Below are positions 33,882 to 42,693 of a stretch of 64,000 nt of DNA, piece by piece; within the stretch, counting starts at the first letter, position 1, and each line of letters begins with the position of its first letter. Origin of the DNA: Arthrobacter sp. B1I2 (GTDB taxonomy: Bacteria; Actinomycetota; Actinomycetes; Actinomycetales; Micrococcaceae); assembly GCF_030816485.1 (NCBI RefSeq), contig NZ_JAUSYC010000001.1:806001-870000 (forward strand). Reading direction: 5' to 3'. The notes below the pieces were generated by a model. That model worked only from the letters and a program-made list of their open reading frames with translations. It was not told the origin of the DNA and searched no databases. The position numbers were made by a program, and so were the translations under genes.

Positions 33882-35249
33882 CTAGAGCCAGCCGGGGACC
33901 ACGAGTGCCAGCCAGGCCAGGACGGGGCCGGCCACGATGACGATTCCGCTGTAGCCGAGGATCCGCTTGTAGAACTTGTCCTTGTCCACGCCTTCCGGGG
34001 CGTTGGCCAGCACCAGGGCGCCGTTGGTGGAGAACGGTGAGACGTCCACGATGGTGGCGGAGACGGCAAGGGCGCAGATAACGCCGACGGCGCCGATCTC
34101 GCCGGTGGAGAGGAACGGCACGGCCAGCGGGATGAGCGCTGCGAGGATGGCCGTCGACGAGGCGAAGGCGGAGACCACGGCGCCGATGAAGCAAATGAGC
34201 AGGGCCGCCAGCAGCGGCATGCCCATGCCGGCCACGCCGTTGGAGACGAATTCGATGGTGCCGGCTTCTTCCAGCACTCCGACGAACGTCAGCATGCCGC
34301 AGATCAGCAGCACGGTGGACCAGCTGATCTTGTTGATGGCACCCTTCTGGGCTGCGGGTGATACGAGGGCCAGGATGATGGCGATGGTGATGGACACGAA
34401 GCCGACGTCCATCTTGAAGCCGAGGGCCACGACGGCCAGAACGACCAGGCCGGCGATGGTGACCAGCTGCGGGATCCGCTGCGAGCGCTCCCTGGTGGCC
34501 GCCACGCCGTCGCCCGCGGGGTCCCGGGGGCCGTACATGCCGGAGCCGGAACCCTTGAAGGGAACGTCGGTGCCGGCTTTGGCGCCGACGCTGACGGCCA
34601 TCCTGGCCTCGGCTGCCTGCTCCACGAAGTGGCCCACCTTGGCGGACAGGAGGTTCCTGCCGCCCAGGACCACGAAGAGCACCAGGGCAATGACCAGGTT
34701 GAAGATGAAGCTGGACAGGAAGAGCGCGGTGGGGCTGAAGGCCAGGTCCGTCTTGGCCAGGATGCCGTTGACCGTGACGCCGTAGACGGCGATGGGCGAG
34801 AAGCCGCCGGCCTGGGCGCCATGGATCACCATCATGCCCATCAGCAGCGGGCTGATCTTGTACTTGCCGGCGAAGCTCAGGGCGATGGGGGCAATGATGG
34901 CGACGGCGGCGGGAGACAGTGCGCCGACGGCGGTGATCACGGCGGTGATGGCGAACATGACCCAGGGGATCAGGGCAACGCGGCTGCCCACCAGGCGGAC
35001 GGCGCCGCGGACCAGCAGGTCAATGGTGCCGTTGCTCTGCGCTATGGCAAACAGGTAGGTGACGCCGACGATCGTCAGGAAGAGGCCGCCCGGGAAGTTG
35101 GCCAGGATTTCGTTGGTGGACATGCCCAGCACCAGGGCGCCGAGCAGGAAGGCGCCCACAAAGGCGAGTGCGCCCATGTTGAGGGGCAGGACGGTGGCAA
35201 GCAGGAACATCGCCGCCAGGATGATGATCGATAGGACAGGAGCGGACAT
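33882..35249 (-). CDS. MatC-type SLC13/DASS dicarboxylate permease
   Basis: 455 residues with about twelve membrane helices. The N-terminal half (LPLNMGALAFVGAFLLGALVLGMS, NFPGGLFLTIVGVTYLFAIA) matches the MatC N-terminal domain described for the malonate carrier of Rhizobium. A hydrophilic loop at about 215-260 lies between the two halves. It heads the minus-strand operon, 59 bases before the CaiB ATG, and diverges from a GntR regulator. Malonate or another small dicarboxylate is the inferred substrate; the sequence does not prove it. Confidence 0.88.
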   Translation of the reverse strand: MSAPVLSIIILAAMFLLATVLPLNMGALAFVGAFLLGALVLGMSTNEILANFPGGLFLTIVGVTYLFAIAQSNGTIDLLVRGAVRLVGSRVALIPWVMFAITAVITAVGALSPAAVAIIAPIALSFAGKYKISPLLMGMMVIHGAQAGGFSPIAVYGVTVNGILAKTDLAFSPTALFLSSFIFNLVIALVLFVVLGGRNLLSAKVGHFVEQAAEARMAVSVGAKAGTDVPFKGSGSGMYGPRDPAGDGVAATRERSQRIPQLVTIAGLVVLAVVALGFKMDVGFVSITIAIILALVSPAAQKGAINKISWSTVLLICGMLTFVGVLEEAGTIEFVSNGVAGMGMPLLAALLICFIGAVVSAFASSTAILAALIPLAVPFLSTGEIGAVGVICALAVSATIVDVSPFSTNGALVLANAPEGVDKDKFYKRILGYSGIVIVAGPVLAWLALVVPGWL

Positions 35250-35312
35250 CGTTGGTCCTCCGTTGGGGAAGAAGAATGTGATGTGAGTTACTGGCTCACT
35301 GGACTAGCCTCT

Positions 35313-35340
35313 TAGACAGTGAGTCTATCTGTCAATAGAC
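35313..35340. promoter_or_regulatory. divergent operator/promoter between the permease and the GntR gene
   Basis: Overlapping inverted repeats TAGAC/GTCTA (35313-35317 and 35323-35327) and GTCTAT/ATAGAC (35323-35328 and 35335-35340) lie between the two genes. A perfect -35 hexamer TTGACA for the permease gene is on the minus strand at 35330-35335, inside the second repeat. This layout fits repression by the adjacent GntR protein. The -10 is not clear. Confidence 0.55.
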
Positions 35341-35381
35341 ACAGGAGGTATTCTGGTGCTTGCTACCCGAGGGAGGGCTTT

Positions 35382-36080
35382 GTGGAGAAGACAGCACGGC
35401 TGGGCCTGGAACGCGTCTCGCGGCCCCGGCTTTACGAGCAGCTGGTGGAACAGATTCTGGCCTACATCGAGTCCGCCCAGCTCCGCCCCGGCGATCTCCT
35501 GCCTGCCGAGCGCGACCTGGCCGAACGGCTGGGGGTTTCCCGCGCCACCCTGGCCCAGGCCCTGGTGGCCCTGGAAGTGCTGGGCGTCATCGACGTGCAG
35601 CACGGCACCGGCGCAGTCCTGGCCCGGCGGCCCAGCGTGGCCTCGGTCATCAAGGGCCTGCGTGAGCACCAGAGCCGGCTGCCGGAGATCGTGGAGGCGC
35701 GCAGCACCCTGGAAGTGAAGCTTGCCGCCCTCGCCGCGGAACGCCGGACCGACCAGGACCTCACCGCCATCGACAACGCCCTGGACGTCATGGCGAAGGA
35801 AATCAACGACGGCGACCGCGGCACCCACGGCGACGAACTGTTCCACCAGGCCATCACCGCCGCCGCACACTCCTCCGTCCTGGCACAGCTCATGGCCTTC
35901 ATTGCCGAGATGATCCTGGAAACCCGGATGCAGTCCCTGGGCCAGCCCGGCCGGCCCGAGCAGTCCCTGGCGTCGCACCGGAAAATCGCCGATGCCGTCC
36001 GCGCCCGGGACGCGGAGGCGGCCGCAGACGCCATGCTGGCGCACATCGAGCTCGTCTCGGACGTGGAGCTGCTGCGCTAA
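35382..36080 (+). CDS. FadR-type GntR transcriptional regulator
   Basis: 232 residues from the GTG at 35382, preceded by GGGAGGG. An in-frame start at 35319 would add 21 residues that are unlike the family. The N-terminal winged helix (RPRLYEQLVEQILAYIESAQLRPGDLLPAERDLAERLGVSRATLAQAL) is typical GntR; the C-terminal FCD helical domain has metal-ligand-type residues (DELFHQAITAAAHS, HRKIADAVRARD). It diverges from the permease-CaiB-carboxyltransferase operon, which it probably controls in response to a carboxylate ligand. Confidence 0.93.
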   Translation: MEKTARLGLERVSRPRLYEQLVEQILAYIESAQLRPGDLLPAERDLAERLGVSRATLAQALVALEVLGVIDVQHGTGAVLARRPSVASVIKGLREHQSRLPEIVEARSTLEVKLAALAAERRTDQDLTAIDNALDVMAKEINDGDRGTHGDELFHQAITAAAHSSVLAQLMAFIAEMILETRMQSLGQPGRPEQSLASHRKIADAVRARDAEAAADAMLAHIELVSDVELLR

Positions 36081-36108
36081 CAGCCCGGCCGGCCTGAGGA
36101 ATCACGGC

Positions 36109-36124
36109 GACACGCCGGCGTGTC
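36109..36124. promoter_or_regulatory. perfect 16-base palindrome after the GntR gene
   Basis: GACACGCCGGCGTGTC is a perfect palindrome 29 bases after the GntR stop and 96 bases before the NCS1 permease start. It could be an operator or a short terminator stem. Confidence 0.4.
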
Positions 36125-36180
36125 TGGTTTCCCGGACAGGATACACAGCCCCGTTGTTCTTTTCGGCCACCCAAACCGAT

Positions 36181-36205
36181 GTGATGGACCTAACGTTTCC
36201 ATCAC
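36181..36205 (+). promoter_or_regulatory. inverted repeat at the NCS1 permease leader
   Basis: Perfect 8-base arms (GTGATGGA at 36181-36188, TCCATCAC at 36198-36205) with a nine-base spacer lie directly before the ribosome site of the permease (ATG at 36220). The position suits an operator or a leader hairpin that affects translation. Confidence 0.5.
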
Positions 36206-36219
36206 TGAGGAGTTTGGCC

Positions 36220-37666
36220 ATGGCCGGAGGCAGTACCGCCGTAGAGGCACGATCCATTGACATGATCCCGCCGGGTGAACGCCACGGCCACCCGCGCGGC
36301 CAGTTCACCCTGTGGTTTGGCGCCAATGCCCAGATCACCGCCATGGTGGACGGCGCCCTGGCGGTGGTGTTCGGCGCGGACGCCTTCTGGGCCATTGTGG
36401 GTCTGTTAATTGGAAACGTGGCGGGCGGCGCCGTCATGGCACTCCACTCGGCGCAGGGTCCCAGGCTGGGACTGCCGCAGATGATTTCCAGCCGCGCCCC
36501 AGTTCGGGGTTTATGGCGCCGTGATTCCGCTGGTGCTGGTCATCCTGATGTACGTCGGGTTCGCCTCCACGGGCACGGTCCTCTCGGGGCAGGCGATCAA
36601 CCTCATGCTGGGAGTGGACGTTCCCGCCGTCGGAATCCTCCTCTTCGGCGCCGCAACAGCGCTGCTCGCCATCCTGGGATACAAATACATCCACGCGCTG
36701 GGGCGCATCGCCACCGTGCTGGGCCTGGCCGGCTTCCTGTACCTGACGCTGGCCGTTGCCACGAAGTTCGACGTCACCCAGCTGATGATGGGCAAGGGCT
36801 TTGAATGGCCCACGTTCCTCACGGCCGTTGCCCTTGGCGCCGGCTGGCAGCTCACCTTCGGCCCCTATGTTGCCGATTACTCCCGCTACCTGCCCGCGGA
36901 CACCTCGGAACGGAAGACCTTCTGGTACACCTTCGCCGGCTCTGTTGGCGGGGCCCAGTGGGCCATGACGCTGGGCGCTTTGGCCGGCGGGCTCTCCGCC
37001 GCCAAGCTGGGCGGGGACTTCCTGAAGAACCAGGTGGGCTACATGGGCGATCTCGCCGGCGGCGGGCTGATCGCCGTCTTCATCTACCTGATGATCGTCA
37101 CCGGCAAGCTGACGGTCAACTGCCTGAATGCCTACGGCGCCTTCATGTGCGGCGTGACCATCAGCACCGCCGTCAACCGGAGGGACACCGTCTCCAAGGC
37201 CGTCCGGATTGCCTTCATCGTGGCGGTGATAGGCGCCAGCGTGCTCATCGCGTTGTTCGCCAGCAAGGACTTCCTGAATTTGTTCAAGAACTTCGTCCTC
37301 CTGCTGCTCATGGTGTTCACGCCATGGTCCGTGATCAACCTGGTGGACTACTACAAGATCTCCCGGGACCGCCTGGACATCCCCGCCCTCTACAACCCGG
37401 ACGGCCGTTACGGCCGCTGGAACGCTGCCGCCCTGGTCTCCTATGGAACCGGCGTCGTCATCCAGATCCCGTTCCTGGCGCAGGCGTTGTACACGGGCCC
37501 CGTCACCAAACTGCTGGGCGGCGCGGACATCTCCTGGCTCGTGGGGATCGTTGCCACGCTGGCCATCTACTACCCGTGGGCCAAGGCCACCAACCGTGCC
37601 CCGGCGCAGACCATCTACCCGGGAAGCCCGGTTGAGGTGCCGGCGGCCGCGGCCGTGAAGGGATAG
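36220..37666 (+). pseudogene. NCS1-family cytosine/purine permease, frameshifted
   Basis: Two frames together give a complete NCS1 (codB/Fcy2-like) permease of about 481 residues. The first frame gives RGQFTLWFGANAQITAMVDGALAVVFG and ends near LPQMISSRA; the second continues with QFGVYGAVIPLVLVILMYVGF and runs to the stop at 37666 with about eleven more helices. Removing one C from the four-C run at 36497-36500 joins them exactly (SSRA-QFGVYG). The protein would import cytosine or a related base or nucleobase-like compound by cation symport. The shift is either real inactivation or a homopolymer error. No deaminase gene is adjacent. Confidence 0.85.
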
Positions 37667-37670
37667 GGCA

Positions 37671-37725
37671 CGACGGCGGCCTGGGCGTTGGGTTGCAACC
37701 CCAGCAGGTGCCCCGGCCGCCGTCG
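37671..37725. terminator. bidirectional terminator between the permease and the DUF4190 gene
   Basis: Outer arms CGACGGCGGCC / GGCCGCCGTCG (37671-37681 and 37715-37725) are perfect over 11 bases. An inner 12-base palindrome GGGTTGCAACCC lies at 37690-37701. The two genes converge on this element. Confidence 0.75.
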
Positions 37726-37750
37726 CCGTCGCTCTTCGAGATAAGCGGCG

Positions 37751-38245
37751 CTAGAAAGTGCCCGTGTTCGAGCCGGCAGTGCCGGCAACGGCCAGACCTA
37801 TGATGAGCAGCAGCCAGACGGCCCCATACCCCAGCAGGCACAGGTAACCCAGCACCAGGCCGGTGATGGACATCCCCCTGCCGGAGGGTTCGCGGCGGAG
37901 GGCCAGGTGGCCGGTGATGATGGCTGCCAGCTGCGGAAGCAACAGCCAGCCCATGATGACTGAGGCAATGCCGCAGACCATGCTCGCGATGCTCAGGGTC
38001 TTCGGTTCCACCGGCCGCCCATAGTAGGACGGCTGGCCAAAGTATTGCGGCTGCCCGTACTGCGGCTGCCCGTACTGGGCATTGTTGTGCTGACCATTGT
38101 TGTACTGGGCTGGGTTGTATTGTTGCTGGCCGTATTGGGGTTGCCCATAGGGGGACCCCTGCCCGTACTGGGCGGGCGGCTGGTAGCTGGGCCACGGCGA
38201 ATCGTCCCGCTGGTGGTCAGGTTCCTGGGATGGCTGGTTGCTCAT
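37751..38245 (-). CDS. DUF4190 membrane protein with Tyr/Gln-rich N-terminus
   Basis: 164 residues. The first 80 are low-complexity, built of repeats of the type YGQPQ and QYN, rich in Tyr, Gln, Pro and Asn, and presumably disordered. The C-terminal part (about 83-155) has two hydrophobic segments with the DUF4190 pattern SIASMVCGIASVIMGWLLLPQLAAIITGHLALRR and GMSITGLVLGYLCLLGY. Function unknown; such proteins are common single-gene membrane proteins in Actinobacteria. Confidence 0.85.
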   Translation of the reverse strand: MSNQPSQEPDHQRDDSPWPSYQPPAQYGQGSPYGQPQYGQQQYNPAQYNNGQHNNAQYGQPQYGQPQYFGQPSYYGRPVEPKTLSIASMVCGIASVIMGWLLLPQLAAIITGHLALRREPSGRGMSITGLVLGYLCLLGYGAVWLLLIIGLAVAGTAGSNTGTF

Positions 38246-38278
38246 GATTTCTCCCTGCGAATCTGGCTACAGCCTACT

Positions 38279-38875
38279 TCAGTGCAGGACCAGGCGGATG
38301 GCCAGGACCAGCATCAGCACGCCGATGGCAGCATCAATCCAGCGCCAGGTGCGGGGACTGCTGAGCACTCCTGCCAGCGCCCGTGCCCCGTACCCCAGGG
38401 CGGAGAACCACAGCACGCTTCCGGCGACTGCGCCTGCGGCGAAGATCCACCGCAGATCGGCACCCTGCTGGTTGGCAAGGCTGCCCAGCAGCACCACGGT
38501 GTCCAGGTAGACATGCGGGTTCAGGAAGGTCAGGGCGGCCGTGGTGGCCAGCACCGAGTTCTTCGACCTGGGCGCCTGCTCCGCCAGGGCCGAGGGTTTC
38601 GCCGCTGCCATGAAGGACCGCGCCGCAAACCACAGCAGATAGGCGGCTCCCGCCCAACGCAGCACTTCCAGCGCCTCGGGGAACCGGGCGACCACAGCCC
38701 CGATGCCCGCCGTGCCACCCACGATGAGCACGGCGTCGCCGGCCATGCAGACGGCCACCACCGCACCGATGTGCTCCCGCCGGATGCCCTGGCGGAGCAC
38801 GAAGGCATTCTGGGCACCGATCGCGACGATCAGCGCCATACCGGTGAGCATTCCCGTTATTCCTGCAGTCCACAT
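38279..38875 (-). CDS. argO: LysE/ArgO-family amino acid exporter
   Basis: 198 residues with six predicted membrane helices and the LysE-family start GMALIVAIGAQNAFVLRQGIRREHIG, which is characteristic of ArgO/LysE lysine/arginine exporters. It diverges from a LysR regulator of the ArgP (LysG) type, the classical arrangement in Escherichia coli (argP-argO) and Corynebacterium (lysG-lysE). Lysine and arginine are therefore the likely substrates, exported when their levels rise. Confidence 0.92.
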   Translation of the reverse strand: MWTAGITGMLTGMALIVAIGAQNAFVLRQGIRREHIGAVVAVCMAGDAVLIVGGTAGIGAVVARFPEALEVLRWAGAAYLLWFAARSFMAAAKPSALAEQAPRSKNSVLATTAALTFLNPHVYLDTVVLLGSLANQQGADLRWIFAAGAVAGSVLWFSALGYGARALAGVLSSPRTWRWIDAAIGVLMLVLAIRLVLH

Positions 38876-38946
38876 AGCTATGACGGTAGGTTTCCCGCCG
38901 ACCTGTAGGCAAATAAAGGATTCTTCGTATTCATTAGAATTGCTTC
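38876..38946. promoter_or_regulatory. argO/argP divergent control region
   Basis: The 71-base gap is strikingly AT-rich for this genome (AAATAAAGGATTCTTCGTATTCATTAGAATTGC at 38910-38942 in outline), as expected for a LysR-type operator with T-N11-A half-sites. It should hold the argO promoter and the ArgP binding site; I cannot fix exact bases. Confidence 0.5.
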
Positions 38947-39873
38947 ATGAACCTTGAGCACCTAAAAGCGCTGGTGGCTGTTATTGACGAAGGCACGTTC
39001 GAGGCCGCGGCGGACCTGCTCGGCATTACGCCGTCCGCGGTGAGCCAGCGGATCAAGGCCCTGGAAGCTTCGACAGGCCAGGTGCTGGTGCGCCGACGGC
39101 TACCGTGTACGGCTACCGACGCCGGTGCCCTGCTGCTGCGGATGGCCCGCCAGGTGCAGGTGCTGGAGGCGGAAACCTCGGCAGCCCTGGGCTCCGGGTC
39201 GTCTGCCCGGGCCCACCTGCCGGTGGCCGTCAACGCGGATTCGCTGGCCACCTGGTTTGTCCCGGTCCTGCACCAGGCCGCCGGGTGGGAGGACTCGGCC
39301 CTGGATCTCCACGTGGAGGACCAGGGATACAGCAGCCAGCTGCTCCGCGACGGCGAGGTGATGGGCGCGGTGACCTCGGATCCTGTCCCGGTGAGCGGAT
39401 GCAGGGTGGAACTCCTGGGGTCCATGCGGTACGTCCCGGTAGCCTCCCCCCGGTTGCGCCGCAGATTTGCCACCATGGGCAGCGTGGACTGGGCGGCGAT
39501 GCCGGTCCTGAAATTCAACACGAAAGACAACCTGCAGCAGCAGCTTCTTACCGGGAAGAGTGTGCGGCAGCTCCCTCCCACGCATACCGTCCCTTCGTCC
39601 CAGGGATTCCTGGCGGCCGTCAAAGCCGGCCTGGGCTGGGGAATGATTCCGGAGCTCCAGCTCACGGATGAGCTGGAATCCGGCGCCCTGGTCCGGCTCG
39701 AAAACGGTGCCCCTCAGGACGTGGCCCTCTACTGGCAGGCCTGGACCCTAGACTCGGAACGGCTCAACCGGATCACCGCCGCAGTCCGCGTGGCCGCCGA
39801 AGACCGGTTGCGGCCCGGAGCTGCCCGGGAGGCTAGCGGCCCAAGTAGGGCAGGATATAGACGGCAAAAATGA
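38947..39873 (+). CDS. argP: LysR-family regulator, ArgP/LysG type
   Basis: 308 residues. The N-terminal helix-turn-helix (HLKALVAVIDEGTFEAAADLLGITPSAVSQRIKALEASTGQVLVRR) is a near-classic ArgP start. The rest is a LysR effector-binding domain with DEL/Arg-lysine sensing features (QLLRDGEVMGAVTSDPVPVSGC). It lies divergent from argO and probably activates it when arginine or lysine is bound. Its 3' end overlaps the convergent NERD gene by 41 bases. Confidence 0.93.
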   Translation: MNLEHLKALVAVIDEGTFEAAADLLGITPSAVSQRIKALEASTGQVLVRRRLPCTATDAGALLLRMARQVQVLEAETSAALGSGSSARAHLPVAVNADSLATWFVPVLHQAAGWEDSALDLHVEDQGYSSQLLRDGEVMGAVTSDPVPVSGCRVELLGSMRYVPVASPRLRRRFATMGSVDWAAMPVLKFNTKDNLQQQLLTGKSVRQLPPTHTVPSSQGFLAAVKAGLGWGMIPELQLTDELESGALVRLENGAPQDVALYWQAWTLDSERLNRITAAVRVAAEDRLRPGAAREASGPSRAGYRRQK

Positions 39874-40789
39874 CGAAGGCCGCCAGCAGGGCAAGCTTCC
39901 CTCCGCTGGTACCGCCGTGCTGCTGCGCTTTGCCGTTCCGGCCGCGGCGCGCCGATCCTGCCGACGCCCCTGTCCGCGGTCCTGCCGGCGTTCCTGCCCT
40001 CTGCAGTCCGGGCTGTCCGGCCTTCGTCCCCTTTGGGGGCAGGGCACGCCCCGCGGGGTGACGCGACGCGCTTTGGCTGCGGCCCGTGCCGTCGGCGGAC
40101 CCGGGCTTCTCCCGCGGAGTTGCTGCAGGGCCCCGGGGCGGCAGCGCCCCGGCCGGGCGGACCACGGTTCCGGGGCGCACGCTGCGCAGGGCGGTGATGC
40201 CGGGCTCCTGCTCATGGGTGAGCTGCTGGCCCAGGTGCGCGTACAGGCCCACGACCGTTTGCTGGTCGAGCACTGCCGGCAGCGCCTCGATGGCCCCCAC
40301 CACCCGCTGGGAACCCGCCACGGCAACGTCTGAGTCCGTCACCCCAAAAAGGTCCGGCTGCGAGGCCATGCAGATGAGTGGACGCACCAGGCGGCGGTGC
40401 GGCGGGGCCAGAACCGAGGCCACGGCAGCGCACTGGGCCAGGGCACCTTCCACTGCCTGGGTCCGCGCGAACCGGCCCTGCCACAGTACGCCGGAGGCCA
40501 CCCGCACCTCGCCGGTCCAGTTCTTCGAATCAACCACCACCACACCGCCGGGGCCCACCAGGACGTGGTCAAGGTTCGCTTTGGGCCGGCCGGGCCAGTG
40601 GACATCGTGCAGCACATACCAGCCGCGCGGGACCAGTTCGCTGAGTTTGTCGGCCACCACCCGCTCCCCCACGGCGCCGGTATCCCACGCCTTCGTGGAA
40701 CGTTCGGCCTGGTCGAGTTGGCGCTTCAGCCTCGCAACGCGCTCGGCAGCCAGCCTGGACTGCTCCGCTGCCCCGTCTCCTGCCCCCAT
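39833..40789 (-). CDS. NERD-domain protein with C-terminal membrane helix
   Basis: 318 residues from the ATG at 40789. A short N-terminal coiled segment (about 8-35) precedes a NERD (nuclease-related) domain at about 38-150, with AVGERVVADKL, LDHVLVGPGGVVVVDSKNW and the acidic/lysine pattern typical of the PD-(D/E)XK-like fold. A long Pro/Gly/Arg-rich linker follows (about 220-290) and a single C-terminal helix (about 296-315) anchors it. Function unknown; it might be a membrane-tethered DNA- or RNA-related enzyme. An in-frame start further upstream at 40969 looks non-coding. Confidence 0.85.
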   Translation of the reverse strand: MGAGDGAAEQSRLAAERVARLKRQLDQAERSTKAWDTGAVGERVVADKLSELVPRGWYVLHDVHWPGRPKANLDHVLVGPGGVVVVDSKNWTGEVRVASGVLWQGRFARTQAVEGALAQCAAVASVLAPPHRRLVRPLICMASQPDLFGVTDSDVAVAGSQRVVGAIEALPAVLDQQTVVGLYAHLGQQLTHEQEPGITALRSVRPGTVVRPAGALPPRGPAATPREKPGSADGTGRSQSASRHPAGRALPPKGTKAGQPGLQRAGTPAGPRTGASAGSARRGRNGKAQQHGGTSGGKLALLAAFVIFAVYILPYLGR

Positions 40790-40895
40790 TGGACGTCCCC
40801 GTTTCCTTGCCGCACAGGACGGCGCCGGCGGCCCGCCGTCGTCCGTTTCCTGCGGTTGTTTTCCTGGATTTTTTTGAAAGGTAGCAGGGCGCCAA

Positions 40896-40925
40896 AGGGC
40901 CGGTATATAGGTACTTTCCGGCCCT
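40896..40925. promoter_or_regulatory. inverted repeat in the NERD/pgm divergent region
   Basis: Perfect 8-base arms AGGGCCGG (40896-40903) and CCGGCCCT (40918-40925) flank a TATATAGGTACTTT spacer. It lies in the 239-base divergent gap 40790-41028; a TATATACC hexamer on the minus strand within it could be the NERD gene -10. Confidence 0.4.
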
Positions 40926-41028
40926 GTACTCAGGTGGACTACTTGGTTGACGGCGTCATGGCGTGTCACAGGGTCCGGATTTTGGGCGGGTCGTTTGGAC
41001 TCCTGCCAGCTTCTGGCATGCTGGAGCC

Positions 41029-42693
41029 ATGGCTAGCCGCGCGGGCACAGTTGCCCAACCCCAGGACCTTGTTGACATCACTGCGCTCCTTGACGCGTAT
41101 TACGACGTTGCGCCGGACCTGGGGGACCCCGGCCAGCGCGTAGTGTTCGGCACCTCGGGGCACCGGGGTTCCAGCCTCAAGGCGTCGTTTAACGAACAGC
41201 ACATCGTGGCCATCACCCAGGCAATCGTGGAATACCGCGCGGCGCAGGGTGTCACCGGCCCGCTGTTCCTGGCCAAGGACACCCACGCACTGAGCGAGCC
41301 CGCGCAGAACTCCGCCCTGGAGGTGCTCGCCGCCAACGGCGTCCAGGTCCTCGTCGATGCCAGGCACGGCTATACCCCCACCCCGGCACTGAGCCATGCC
41401 ATCCTCACCTACAACCGGAAAGCTGCGCCGGGAGCCCCGCAGGCAGACGGCATCGTGGTGACTCCCAGCCACAACCCGCCGGGTGACGGCGGTTTCAAGT
41501 ACAACCCGCCGCACGGCGGCCCGGCGGACTCCGACGCCACCGGCTGGATCGCCAACCGGGCCAACGAACTGCTTGAGAACGGCCTTCGCGGTGTGAAGCG
41601 GATCCCGCTGGCCGACGCCCAGGCCGCGGACAGCACCGGCAAGTTCGATTTTCTGAGCAGCTATGTGGACGACCTTCCGTCCGTCCTGAACCTGGACGCC
41701 ATCCGCAATGCCGGGGTCCGGATCGGTGCCGACCCCATGGGTGGCGCGTCCGTGGACTACTGGGGCGAGATCGGCGAGCGCCACCACCTGGACCTCACCG
41801 TGGTGAACCCCACGGTGGACCCGCAGTGGGCCTTCATGACCCTGGACTGGGACGAAAAGATCCGCATGGACTGCTCCTCGCCGTCGGCCATGGCGTCGCT
41901 GATCCAGCGCATGGCGGACGCCGCTTCGTCCGGCCAGCCCGCCTTTGATGTGGCCACGGGCAACGACGCCGACGCCGACCGGCACGGCATCGTCACCCCC
42001 GATGGCGGGCTCATGAATCCCAACCACTACCTGGCCGTCGCCATCGACTACCTCTACCGCAACCGCAGCGGCTGGAACCCGGCCTCGGTGGTCGGCAAGA
42101 CCCTGGTGTCCTCCTCGATCATCGACCGCGTGGCCGAAAGCCTGGGCCGGAAGCTGGTGGAGGTCCCGGTGGGCTTCAAGTGGTTCGTGCCCGGCCTGCT
42201 CTCCGGTGAGGGCGCGTTCGGCGGCGAGGAATCCGCCGGGGCGTCCTTCAACAAGCTGGACGGCAGCGTGTGGACCACGGACAAGGACGGCATCCTGCTG
42301 GCCCTGCTGGCCTCCGAGATCACCGCGGTCACCGGCAAGTCCCCGTCCCAGCTGTACAAGGGCCTGACGGACCAGTTCGGCGCCCCGGTCTACGCCCGGA
42401 TCGACGCCGCCGCCACGCGCGAGCAGAAGGCGGCACTTGGCAAGCTGTCGCCGTCGGACGTCACGGCCACGGAACTGGCGGGCGAGACGATCACTGCCAA
42501 GCTCACCGAAGCCCCCGGCAACGGCGCGCCCATCGGCGGCCTGAAGGTGGTGACCGAGAACGCCTGGTTCGCGGCCCGCCCGTCCGGCACGGAGGACGTT
42601 TACAAGATCTACGCCGAGTCCTTCAAGGGCGAGGAGCACCTGAAGCAGGTGCAGGCGGAGGCCAAGGCGCTGGTGGACAGCGTCATCGCCTAG
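41029..42693 (+). CDS. pgm: phosphoglucomutase (alpha-D-glucose-specific)
   Basis: 554 residues from the ATG at 41029 (GGAG just upstream); an earlier in-frame start at 40963 lacks family support. It interconverts glucose-1-P and glucose-6-P. The phosphoserine loop [11 protein letters not shown] places the catalytic serine near 147, the metal loop is [12 protein letters not shown], and GEESAGASF is the sugar-binding motif, with [15 protein letters not shown] at the C-terminus binding phosphate. It supports glycogen, trehalose and wall-polymer metabolism. It converges with the ligase-like gene, with a four-base 3' overlap. Confidence 0.97.
   Translation: MASRAGTVAQPQDLVDITALLDAYYDVAPDLGDPGQRVVFGTSGHRGSSLKASFNEQHIVAITQAIVEYRAAQGVTGPLFLAKDTHALSEPAQNSALEVLAANGVQVLVDARHGYTPTPALSHAILTYNRKAAPGAPQADGIVVTPSHNPPGDGGFKYNPPHGGPADSDATGWIANRANELLENGLRGVKRIPLADAQAADSTGKFDFLSSYVDDLPSVLNLDAIRNAGVRIGADPMGGASVDYWGEIGERHHLDLTVVNPTVDPQWAFMTLDWDEKIRMDCSSPSAMASLIQRMADAASSGQPAFDVATGNDADADRHGIVTPDGGLMNPNHYLAVAIDYLYRNRSGWNPASVVGKTLVSSSIIDRVAESLGRKLVEVPVGFKWFVPGLLSGEGAFGGEESAGASFNKLDGSVWTTDKDGILLALLASEITAVTGKSPSQLYKGLTDQFGAPVYARIDAAATREQKAALGKLSPSDVTATELAGETITAKLTEAPGNGAPIGGLKVVTENAWFAARPSGTEDVYKIYAESFKGEEHLKQVQAEAKALVDSVIA

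Noticed and set aside
40966-42639. 557-codon minus-strand open frame opposite pgm
   Set aside because: pgm is unmistakable. The antisense frame is a Gly/Val/Asp-rich shadow.
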